64,000 bases of DNA from Pseudomonadota bacterium (GTDB lineage Bacteria; Pseudomonadota; Gammaproteobacteria; Steroidobacterales; Steroidobacteraceae), in assembly GCA_016713725.1 (NCBI GenBank), contig JADJOO010000019.1, positions 1 through 64,000 of the forward strand. The letters are read 5' to 3'. The notes under the pieces were generated by a model. It saw only the letters and a list, made by a program, of their open reading frames with translations. It was not told where the DNA came from and made no database searches. The translations under genes and the position numbers were made by a program. Positions 26,323-33,165 of this stretch are shown one piece after another (the stretch's first letter is position 1; the number at the start of each line of letters is the position of its first letter).

Positions 26323-27348
26323 ATGACCGCCGGCCTGACCGTAGCCGTCGACGCGATGAGCGGCGACCACGGCGCTGAAGTCGCCGTACCCGCGGCACTT
26401 GAGGTCCTCGCATCCACGCCCGACCTCCGACTGATCATCGTCGGTCGCGGTGACGTCGTGCTGCCGTTGCTGGGCGCCGCCCTCGACAACGACCGCTGTC
26501 GATTCGTCGAAGCGACCGAAGTCGTCGCCATGGACGAGCGTCCGCAGGACGCGCTCCGTCGCAAAAAGAACTCGTCGATGCGCATTGCGATCAACCTCGT
26601 CGAGCAGGGCGAGGCGTCGGCGTGCGTGTCTGCCGGCAACACCGGCGCACTGCTCGCTACCGCGCGTTTCGTTCTCGGCATGGTGCCGGGCATCGACCGT
26701 CCCGCCATCGTCTCGGCCGTGCCCTCGACGGGTGGGTACACCGTCATGCTCGACCTGGGCGCCAACCCCGACTGCAACGACGATCATCTCGTGCAGTTCG
26801 CGGTGATGGGCTCCGTGATCGCATCCGACCTGCACGGCATCGAGCATCCCCGCGTCGGCCTGCTCAACGTCGGCGAGGAAGACATCAAGGGCACGGAGGA
26901 GATCAAGGCCGCGCACAAGCGCCTGACCGGCTCGGCCCTCAACTACTGCGGCTTCGTCGAAGGCGACAAGATCTTCTCGGGCGACATCGACGTCGTGGTC
27001 ACCGACGGCTTCACCGGCAACGTGTCGCTGAAGGCGATGGAAGGCCTCGCACGCTTCATCAGTGGCGCGATGAAGGAAGAGTTCACGCGCAGCGCGATGC
27101 GCAAGATCGGCGCACTTGCGGCTGCACCGACGCTCAAGGCACTGAAGGCGCGACTCGATCCGCGCGCCTACAACGGAGCGAGCATGGTCGGATTGAAGGG
27201 CGTGGTCATCAAGAGCCACGGCGGTGCCGATCGCATGTCGTTTGCCAATGCCGTGCGCGTTGCGGTCACGGAAGCGCGCAACGACGTGCCGGACCAGATC
27301 GTGGACCTGCTGGCGAGAGTGACGGCGACGGGAGCGAGTAGTGATTAG
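26323..27348 (+). CDS. plsX: Phosphate acyltransferase PlsX
   Basis: 341 residues. It makes acyl-phosphate from acyl-ACP at the membrane, the first step of the PlsX/PlsY route to phosphatidic acid. Visible: VAVDAMSGDHGAEVAVPAAL at the N-terminus, then VSAGNTGALLATARFVLG, YTVMLDLGANPDC, NVGEEDIKGTEEIK, DVVVTDGFTGNVSLKAMEG and VGLKGVVIKSHGGAD. It follows rpmF by 22 bases. The stop TAG (27346-27348) lies inside the first heptamers of the adjacent repeat array, so the last residues (SSD) are encoded by the repeat. fabH, which often follows, is absent here. Confidence 0.97.
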   Translation: MTAGLTVAVDAMSGDHGAEVAVPAALEVLASTPDLRLIIVGRGDVVLPLLGAALDNDRCRFVEATEVVAMDERPQDALRRKKNSSMRIAINLVEQGEASACVSAGNTGALLATARFVLGMVPGIDRPAIVSAVPSTGGYTVMLDLGANPDCNDDHLVQFAVMGSVIASDLHGIEHPRVGLLNVGEEDIKGTEEIKAAHKRLTGSALNYCGFVEGDKIFSGDIDVVVTDGFTGNVSLKAMEGLARFISGAMKEEFTRSAMRKIGALAAAPTLKALKARLDPRAYNGASMVGLKGVVIKSHGGADRMSFANAVRVAVTEARNDVPDQIVDLLARVTATGASSD

Positions 27349-27495
27349 TGATTAGTGAGTAGTGATTAGTGAGTAGTGAGTAGTGATTGGAGATTAAAGC
27401 GCGGCGCGCTTTTTCCGACTAATCACTAATCACTAATCACTACTCACTAATCACTACTCACTAATCACTAATCACTACCCGCTACTCACTACTCG
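27339..27495. repeat. Inverted array of the heptamer TAGTGAT/TAGTGAG around a hairpin
   Basis: Eight heptamers of the form TAGTGA(T/G) on the left (27339-27394) face eleven complementary CTA(A/C)TCA units on the right (27419-27495). The centre is a perfect 7-bp stem AAAGCGC-GGC-GCGCTTT (27396-27412) followed by T's. The array fills the space between the convergent plsX and DUF1232 genes and supplies both stop codons. As RNA it could fold into one long hairpin and act as a bidirectional terminator. Confidence 0.9.
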
Positions 27496-28013
27496 GCCTT
27501 GCGCCGGCGCCGCATGCGCGCCATCAGCTGTACCCGCCGTCTGGCGATCTTTTCCGCGACGCCGGGCGCTGCCTTTCGCAGCACCGAGCTTTTCGTCAGC
27601 AATTCACGGTAGGCGCGGAAATCTTCGTACGCCTCGAGCTCGTGCCGAAGTTCCCGGAACACGAGTTCGATCATTACGGCGTCGTCGAGCATGCCGATGC
27701 CGGGGATGTTGTCGGGAATCAGGTCTTCCGGGTCGCACAGGTAGGCAAGCCCCGACAGCACCGGATTGCGTTCGTCGTCCGCCAGCGGCCAGTCGTCGTC
27801 GGTGACCATCGCGATCAGGGTGTCGAGCTGCTCGAGCCGCTCGGTCACGAAGTCGGGCAGATCCGTGCCTTTCATGGTTTTCACCATGTCCGCCGCCGCG
27901 CCGAGGATTTCCTCGTCGTCGGCAATCTGGACCGAATCGCGCGCCTTCTTCAATTCCCTGCGAAAATGGCGCAAATCACGGTCCGAGAGCTCGATCGTCA
28001 GCTTGTATGGCAT
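27489..28013 (-). CDS. DUF1232 (YkvA-like) protein
   Basis: 174 residues from ATG 28013, with GAGGG at good spacing. The DUF1232 core is NPVLSGLAYLCDPEDLIPDN then IPGIGMLDDAVMIELVFREL. Unlike most family members it is not obviously membrane-spanning, and it carries an N-terminal helical extension (IELSDRDLRHFRRELKKARD) and a strongly basic end (LMARMRRRRKAE). Function unknown. An in-frame extension to ATG 28094 exists but lacks a ribosome site. The stop codon comes from the heptamer repeat array. Confidence 0.82.
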   Translation of the reverse strand: MPYKLTIELSDRDLRHFRRELKKARDSVQIADDEEILGAAADMVKTMKGTDLPDFVTERLEQLDTLIAMVTDDDWPLADDERNPVLSGLAYLCDPEDLIPDNIPGIGMLDDAVMIELVFRELRHELEAYEDFRAYRELLTKSSVLRKAAPGVAEKIARRRVQLMARMRRRRKAE

Positions 28014-28132
28014 GGGTGTCCCTCGCGGCCGCAAGGCTACGGGCGGTGCCGTGTCCGGGTCAATGCGCGCGAGCAGCGTGTGGATCGTCGCCATGTAGCT
28101 AGAATAGATGCGGGCAATGAGAGGAAGGTTGC

Positions 28133-29155
28133 ATGCAACATATCCGTGTCGGCCAGTGGTTCGCCGCTGCGCTGGTCGCAGCGTTCGCACAGTTCGTCGC
28201 CAATGACGTCCGGGCAGGCGAATTCCTGCTGCCACTCAATGGCGACAACGTGATCGGTGCGGTCAGCATCGCCGTGGCCGAGCACGAGGACACGCTGCTC
28301 GACATCGGCCGGCGGCATGGCGTCGGGTACGAGGAAATCATCGCCGCCAACCCCGGAATCGACCCCTGGCTGCCCGGGTCGGGCACCGAAGTGGTGATTC
28401 CAGGCCGATTTTTGCTGCCGAATGCCCCGCGCGAGGGGATCGTGGTCAACCTGCCCGAACACCGCCTTTACTACTATCCGCCCGCCCAGCCGGGCCAGCC
28501 GCGCGTCGTTCGCACGTACCCGATCAGCACCGGCAAGATGGACTGGAAGACACCGCTCGGGGCCACCAGGGTCGCGTCGAAGCAGGAGCGCCCCAATTGG
28601 TATCCGCCGAAGTCGGTCCGGCTCGAGCACGAGGCCAAGGGCGATCCCTTGCCGCCATTCATCCCGCCGGGCCCGGACAACCCGCTCGGCGAGTATGCCT
28701 TGCGGCTCGCGATCCCCGGCGGCTCGTACCTGATCCACGGCACGAACCGTCCTGCAGGCGTTGGCATGCAGGTCACGCACGGCTGCATCCGCATGTTCCC
28801 GGAGGACATTGCCGAGTTCTACACGATGATCCCGGTGAACACGAAGGTGAACCTGATCGACCAGACGACGAAAGTCGGTTGGTCGCGCGGCACGCTGTTC
28901 ATCGAGCGCCAGGCGCCGCTGGAAGGTACGGACAATCCTTCGCACATGGATCCAGCTGAACTCGAACGGGCGGTGCGGGCCGCCACAGCCGGCGTCGACG
29001 TATCGATCGACTGGGACAGGGCACGGCTCGCTTTCCAGCAGGCGTCGGGTGTGCCGGTGCGAGTCGGCGAACGCAATTTCTCGCGTGTGCCAGCCCCGCC
29101 GCCGGAAGCCGCGCCCGTGCTCGTCGAAGAGCCGGCGCGGGTACCGGCCCCGTAG
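28133..29155 (+). CDS. L,D-transpeptidase (YbiS/YcfS family)
   Basis: 340 residues. It has a signal peptide (WFAAALVAAFAQFVANDVRA, about 9-28), a LysM-like domain (EDTLLDIGRRHGVGYEEIIA then NPGIDPWLPGSGTEV), and a YkuD catalytic domain with IHGTNRPAGVGM and the nucleophile motif VTHGCIRMFPED. Such enzymes attach Braun-type lipoprotein to peptidoglycan or form 3-3 crosslinks in the periplasm. An Lpp-like lipoprotein with a C-terminal lysine is encoded next door in convergent orientation, so lipoprotein anchoring is plausible. The C-terminal 50 residues are Pro/Ala-rich. Confidence 0.93.
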   Translation: MQHIRVGQWFAAALVAAFAQFVANDVRAGEFLLPLNGDNVIGAVSIAVAEHEDTLLDIGRRHGVGYEEIIAANPGIDPWLPGSGTEVVIPGRFLLPNAPREGIVVNLPEHRLYYYPPAQPGQPRVVRTYPISTGKMDWKTPLGATRVASKQERPNWYPPKSVRLEHEAKGDPLPPFIPPGPDNPLGEYALRLAIPGGSYLIHGTNRPAGVGMQVTHGCIRMFPEDIAEFYTMIPVNTKVNLIDQTTKVGWSRGTLFIERQAPLEGTDNPSHMDPAELERAVRAATAGVDVSIDWDRARLAFQQASGVPVRVGERNFSRVPAPPPEAAPVLVEEPARVPAP

Positions 29156-29252
29156 TCTCAACGTTGGTGTGGACGAGGGTGAACGACCACACGTGACGGT
29201 TGGAGAGGAGTGTGCGCATGCTGCTGGTGTGTCGGGCAATCCAGGCACAAAG

Positions 29253-29282
29253 AAAACGCCGCGGAGGTCCGCGGCGTTTTCG
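29253..29282. terminator. Bidirectional Rho-independent terminator
   Basis: AAAACGCCGCGGA and TCCGCGGCGTTTT form a near-perfect palindrome with A's on one side and T's on the other. It can therefore end both the L,D-transpeptidase transcript (rightward) and the lipoprotein transcript (leftward). Confidence 0.88.
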
Positions 29283-29309
29283 TATCGCCGAAGCGACGGA
29301 GTCAGTCGA

Positions 29310-29633
29310 TTACTTGCCCATCGACTTCTTGAACGCGCGATCGATCTTCTCGTTGGTCGCGTCGCAGCAGGACTGCGAAGCCTGTGCGGCCTGGAGAGCC
29401 TGGTTGGCCGTGCTCTGGGCGGCGCTCGATGCGCTCGCGGCGCTCGAGGCCGAAGCGGCAGCGGCGTCGGCAGAAGCCTTGGCGGCGGCGGCGTCAGCAG
29501 CAGCGGCCTTGATTGCCGCATCGGTGCTCGCCACATGCTCGTCAAACTTTGACTGGCTCACGCAGCCCGTGGCGGCGGCGAGTACGACGGCGGCGGCAGT
29601 TGCGGTCAGGATCTTGGCGATAGCGGTCTTCAT
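29310..29633 (-). CDS. Lpp/OprI-like alanine-zipper lipoprotein
   Basis: 107 residues. The signal peptide ends in a lipobox (AAATGC, acylated Cys near residue 24). The mature protein is a long alanine-rich helix (ADAAAAKASADAAAASASSA and similar) with the heptad pattern of a trimeric coiled coil, and finishes in FKKSMGK. The C-terminal Lys is the residue that Lpp proteins use for covalent attachment to peptidoglycan by L,D-transpeptidases. The role is tethering outer membrane to cell wall. Pairing with a YkuD enzyme across a shared terminator supports this. Confidence 0.85.
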   Translation of the reverse strand: MKTAIAKILTATAAAVVLAAATGCVSQSKFDEHVASTDAAIKAAAADAAAAKASADAAAASASSAASASSAAQSTANQALQAAQASQSCCDATNEKIDRAFKKSMGK

Positions 29634-30003
29634 TGGTGGTCTTCCTCGGTTTTTAAATCAGGCAAGGCAGTGTGGCGGCCGCAACCCGTCGACACCTTTC
29701 CGTGTGCGCAGCGCAGCCGAACAGCGAGAGACTAACTCATTCGAAAACGACGATAAAGATTACTGTGCGGTGCGTCGCGTGCCAGGCGTTCGCATTCGAC
29801 GACCGGGCGAGCAGCCACCAGCCGCGTGCCGTTGCTGACAAGCGTTGGGTTGGCGCTGGATTTCCCGGCATTCGCCGCAATGTGCGGGCCGCCGGAATTC
29901 GCGCGGGAGCGTGTTGTGGCTGCCTCACTCGGGGTGGCGGTCTTTGCCGATGATCTTTTTCTTCCCGCTTGTTCCCCCCCCGCTTGCCAACAGGCAGGCG
30001 GGG
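29634..30003. other. Divergent upstream region of the lipoprotein gene and lexA
   Basis: Noncoding on both strands as far as I can see. It must carry the lipoprotein promoter (leftward). Just before the SOS boxes, CCCCGCTTGCC (29978-29988) pairs with GGCAGGCGGGG (29993-30003) around AACA, an 11-bp stem with one G-T pair. Its role is unknown. Confidence 0.45.
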
Positions 30004-30019
30004 CTGTATATATAAACAG
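30004..30019 (+). promoter_or_regulatory. LexA (SOS) box 1
   Basis: CTGTATATATAAACAG, a close match to the E. coli-type CTGT-N8-ACAG operator. Its AT-rich centre probably overlaps the -10 region of lexA. Confidence 0.9.
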
Positions 30020-30022
30020 TAA

Positions 30023-30038
30023 CTGTATGGACATACAG
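30023..30038 (+). promoter_or_regulatory. LexA (SOS) box 2
   Basis: CTGTATGGACATACAG, a perfect CTGTAT/ATACAG palindrome, 19 bases centre-to-centre from box 1 and 13 bases before the lexA ATG. Two operators in tandem are typical of tightly autoregulated lexA. Confidence 0.92.
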
Positions 30039-30051
30039 GGAGGGACGACCG

Positions 30052-30672
30052 ATGGAAGACCTCACGCCGCGCCAACGCCAGGTGCTTGTGTTCATCCAGG
30101 ACAGCCTGGCCGAGCAGGGACTGCCCCCCACGCGGGCCGAGATCGCCGAAGCCCTGGGCTTCAAATCCGCGAATGCGGCCGAAGAGCACCTGCGTGCACT
30201 GCAGCGCAAAGGCGTCATCGAACTGCGCCCTGGGGCCTCCCGCGGCATCCAGCTCAAGGACTCCCTGCGTGACCAGATCGGCCTGCCGTTGATCGGCCGG
30301 GTCGCCGCTGGCCGCCCCATCCTGGCCGAAGAGAACATCGAAGCGCGCTACCAGATCGACCCGGCGCTCTTCCAGCCACGGCCGCATTACCTGCTCAAGG
30401 TCAAAGGCATGAGCATGCGCAACGTCGGCATCCTCGACGGCGATCTCGTCGCAGTCCACCGCACGCCCGAAGTCCGTAACCGCCAGATCGTCGTCGCGCG
30501 CCTCGAGAACGAAGTCACCGTGAAGCGTTACCGGCAGGATGGCTCGATCGCCTGGCTGTTGCCCGAGAACGAAGACTTCGAGCCCCTGCGTATCGACCTG
30601 CGCGAGCAGTCGCTCACCATCGAGGGCCTCGTCGTCGGCGTGGTGCGGCAGGACACGCACCGATTGTCCTGA
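30052..30672 (+). CDS. lexA: SOS repressor LexA
   Basis: 206 residues. It has an N-terminal winged-helix DNA-binding domain (TPRQRQVLVFIQDSLAEQGL; recognition part NAAEEHLRALQRKG), the self-cleavage site Ala86-Gly87 in GRVAAGRPI, and the Ser121 (KGMSMRN) / Lys158 (EVTVKRY) dyad. It represses SOS genes until RecA filaments trigger its cleavage. AGGGA precedes ATG 30052. The gene is only 49 bases upstream of imuA, and both probably answer to the two LexA boxes in front of lexA. The box type argues that this is a conventional LexA, not the divergent LexA2 found with imuAB in some pseudomonads. Confidence 0.97.
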   Translation: MEDLTPRQRQVLVFIQDSLAEQGLPPTRAEIAEALGFKSANAAEEHLRALQRKGVIELRPGASRGIQLKDSLRDQIGLPLIGRVAAGRPILAEENIEARYQIDPALFQPRPHYLLKVKGMSMRNVGILDGDLVAVHRTPEVRNRQIVVARLENEVTVKRYRQDGSIAWLLPENEDFEPLRIDLREQSLTIEGLVVGVVRQDTHRLS

Positions 30673-30721
30673 CGCGTCCCTGACCTGAATATTCTGGCTG
30701 TCCGGCAATCCCACCAGAGCC

Positions 30722-31453
30722 ATGAGCGTTTCCGTCGAACAACTGCTGCAACAGAATGCCGCCCGCCTCTGGCGTGCGCGGGAAGCGGGCAGTAGCGCGG
30801 CTGTGCCGGCGGGATTGCCCACGGGTTACGCCGCGCTCGACCGATGTCTTCCGGGCGCGGGCTGGCCGCGGCAGGGTCTCATCGAAATCCTTTCCGATCA
30901 GCGGGGCATCGGCGAACTCCGGTTGCTGCTCCCCGCGCTTGCCGCGCTTTGTCGGGACGAAGGCGCGGCCGGCGAAGGTTATCCGCCACCGCGCCCCGAT
31001 CATGCGGGGTCTGCCCATGTCGGGTCTGCCCATGTCGGGTCTGCCCAGCCGCCGCATAACCGGGGCAGCGGGGGTTGGATCGCCTGGGTCTCGCCGCCGT
31101 ATCGTCCGTATGCGCCGTCGCTCGCGGCGTGGGGCATCGATGTCGGGCGCGTGCTCGTCGTCAACGGCGCAGGTGCTACCGAGTGGGCGATGGACCAGGC
31201 GCTGCGCTCGGAGTCCTGCAGCGCCGTGCTCGGTTGGTCCAATCCCCGCGATCTGCATGCCTTGCGGCGGTTGCAGCTGGCGGCAGAGGCGTCACGCAGC
31301 CTTGCGGTGCTGTATCGCCCGCTGCAGGCGGGGCTCACGCCTTCGCCCGCCGTGTTGCGGCTCGCACTGCTCGGGGGCGGCGCCGAAGGCCTGCAGGTGC
31401 GCATCGTCAAAAGCCGCGGAGGCCGTCCTGCCACGGTGAACCTCGGGCACTGA
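30722..31453 (+). CDS. imuA: ImuA, translesion synthesis accessory protein
   Basis: 243 residues of the SulA/RecA-like ImuA family. Visible are LPTGYAALDRCLPGAGWPRQ, GLIEILSDQRGIGELRLLLP, WVSPPYRPYAPSLAAWGID, and a Trp/Asn-Pro-rich segment GWSNPRDLHALRRLQLAAE. ImuA works with ImuB and DnaE2 in the damage-induced mutasome. A 15-bp repeat adds the peptide unit SAHVG in triplicate at about residues 96-110, where other ImuA proteins have a variable loop. It is followed one base after its stop by imuB. Confidence 0.92.
   Translation: MSVSVEQLLQQNAARLWRAREAGSSAAVPAGLPTGYAALDRCLPGAGWPRQGLIEILSDQRGIGELRLLLPALAALCRDEGAAGEGYPPPRPDHAGSAHVGSAHVGSAQPPHNRGSGGWIAWVSPPYRPYAPSLAAWGIDVGRVLVVNGAGATEWAMDQALRSESCSAVLGWSNPRDLHALRRLQLAAEASRSLAVLYRPLQAGLTPSPAVLRLALLGGGAEGLQVRIVKSRGGRPATVNLGH
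31007..31051 (+). repeat. 15-bp tandem repeat in imuA
   Basis: Two perfect copies of GGGTCTGCCCATGTC and a third, diverged at its end, encode a five-residue repeat without shifting the frame. A related 15-mer lies in the rluC tail. Confidence 0.8.
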
Positions 31454-31454
31454 G

Positions 31455-33109
31455 ATGGCCCCGCTCGCCAGGCCTCCGTCTCCCCACCGTGTGCGGGTCA
31501 CGCCGGCATTTCGTCCGTCTTCGCTTTCCGTTCCGGGCCGCACACCGATCGCGCAATCGCGCCCGCGTGAGCTCTGGCTCGCCATTCACCTGCCGTCATT
31601 GTTGCTCGATTCGCTGCGCGACGTGGCGCTGCGCTGCCGGGTCGTCCGCCTGTCGCCATCGTCGACCTCGAGCGCAACGGCAAGGTCGTGCGCGCCTGCG
31701 AAGAAGCCGTGCACGCCGCAGGCGTGCGCGAGGGAATGTCGATCAACGCAGCCCTCGCGCTCGTGCCGGGCTTGCATGCGCTGGCGCGCGATGCACGGCG
31801 CGAACGCCAGTTGCTCGAAGCGGTGGCACAGCGCGGCGTACGATTCACGCCCCGGGTCAGCCTCGAACCGCCCGACGGCGTGCTGCTCGACGTGCGTGGC
31901 AGCCTGCGGCTCTTTGGCGGGGCGCGGCGGTTATGCCTGCGATTGCAGCAGGAGCTCCTGGAGGCCGTCGGCGTGTCGGTTCACTTTGCGATCACGCCGT
32001 CACCGCTGGCAGCGCTGTGGTTCGCGCGTACGGGTCCGCTCGGCGCGCACCCCGTGCTCGTACGCAACCGGGACGAACTGGCTTCACGGCTTGCGCTGCT
32101 GCCGCTCGATTGCACCCGCTGGCCCGAACGCTGCATCGAAACGCTCGGCAACATGGGCGTGCGCACCGTGGGCGACTGCCTGCGCCTGCCGCGCGATGGC
32201 TTCGCGCGCCGCTTCGGCCAGGAGCTGCTTGCCACGCTCGATCGCGCCACGGGCCGTTTGCAGGAGCCGCGTGCGGCGTATGTTGCAAGCGAACGCTTTG
32301 CCGCGCGGCGCGACCTCGAACCCGAAATCGCCGATACCGCACGGCTCGGCCTGGCACTCGCCCCCCTGCTCGAAGAACTGTGTCAGTTCCTGCGCGAGCG
32401 TGGCCGTGGCGTGCAGGCGATCGAAGTGCAGCTGCGTCATCGTGCTGCGCCGGTCACGCGCGTACGGTTGCGCTTCGTGCAGCCGGTTGGTGCGCAGCCG
32501 CGGCACATGGCGCAGCTGCTGCGCGAGCGTCTTGCACAGCTCGTGCTGCCACAACCTGTGCGCAACGTGCGCCTGCTGAGCGGCCCTCTCATCGACCTGC
32601 AGGCCGACGCGATCGAGCTGTTTGCGCACGACCGCCGCGAATCCGGCGGGAACCTGCCACAGCTCGTTGAGCGGCTGCGCGCGCGGCTCGGCAACGATGC
32701 CGTGCACGGACTCGCCTGCGTGCCCGAGCATCGACCCGAAGCGGCGTGGCGCGCCGTCGAGCCGGTGGCGGCGAAACCCAGGTCACGGAAGAAACCGTCG
32801 TCACGCAGTGCCGCGCCGAACGAAAGTTCGCCCTCCGTGCCCCGCCCATTGCGAGGGAAGAGTTCGGCCGCAAGGCCGGGCGAGGGCCGGCCGCTCTGGC
32901 TGCTCGACCGGCCCGAGCCCTGCGATGTTGACCGGCTGGTCCTCGAAGAGGGTCCCGAGTGCATCGAATCCGGCTGGTGGGACGGCCACGACGTCGCGCG
33001 TGATTACTACGTTGCGCGCAATGCGCAGGGGGCCCGGCTGTGGGTGTTTCGCAATCGCCGCGAGACGGCCGCAGGCGCGCGCTGGTTCCTGCACGGCTGG
33101 TTCGCGTGA
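31455..33109 (+). CDS. imuB: ImuB, catalytically dead Y-family polymerase homologue (frameshifted)
   Basis: The hub protein of the mutasome, linking DnaE2 to the beta clamp. The first 57 codons (RELWLAIHLPSLLLDSLRDV) are in frame 3; the rest, from VAIVDLERNGKVVRACEEA, is in frame 2. Adding one G at about 31628 restores continuity (DVAAALPGRPPVAIVDL). Later parts are GMSINAALALVPGLHALARD, LLDVRGSLRLFGG, the helix-hairpin region GVRTVGDCLRLPRDGFARRF, and a C-terminal tail ending GARWFLHGWFA. The usual Y-family catalytic aspartates are lacking, as normal for ImuB. The intact downstream frame starts at 31688. Confidence 0.85.
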
Positions 33110-33165
33110 CTCGTCGGTCCGCCACCTGCCGTGCGCCGCAGTGAGTCGGGCTCGACCGGATTGCC

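Noticed and set aside
27339..27495. CRISPR array
   Set aside because: Units are 7 bases long, contiguous and arranged as an inverted pair with a hairpin. There are no spacers and no cas genes.
31007..31051. Tandem repeats in imuA as a CRISPR or regulatory iteron array
   Set aside because: The 15-bp units are coding, in frame and without spacers; no replication genes are nearby.
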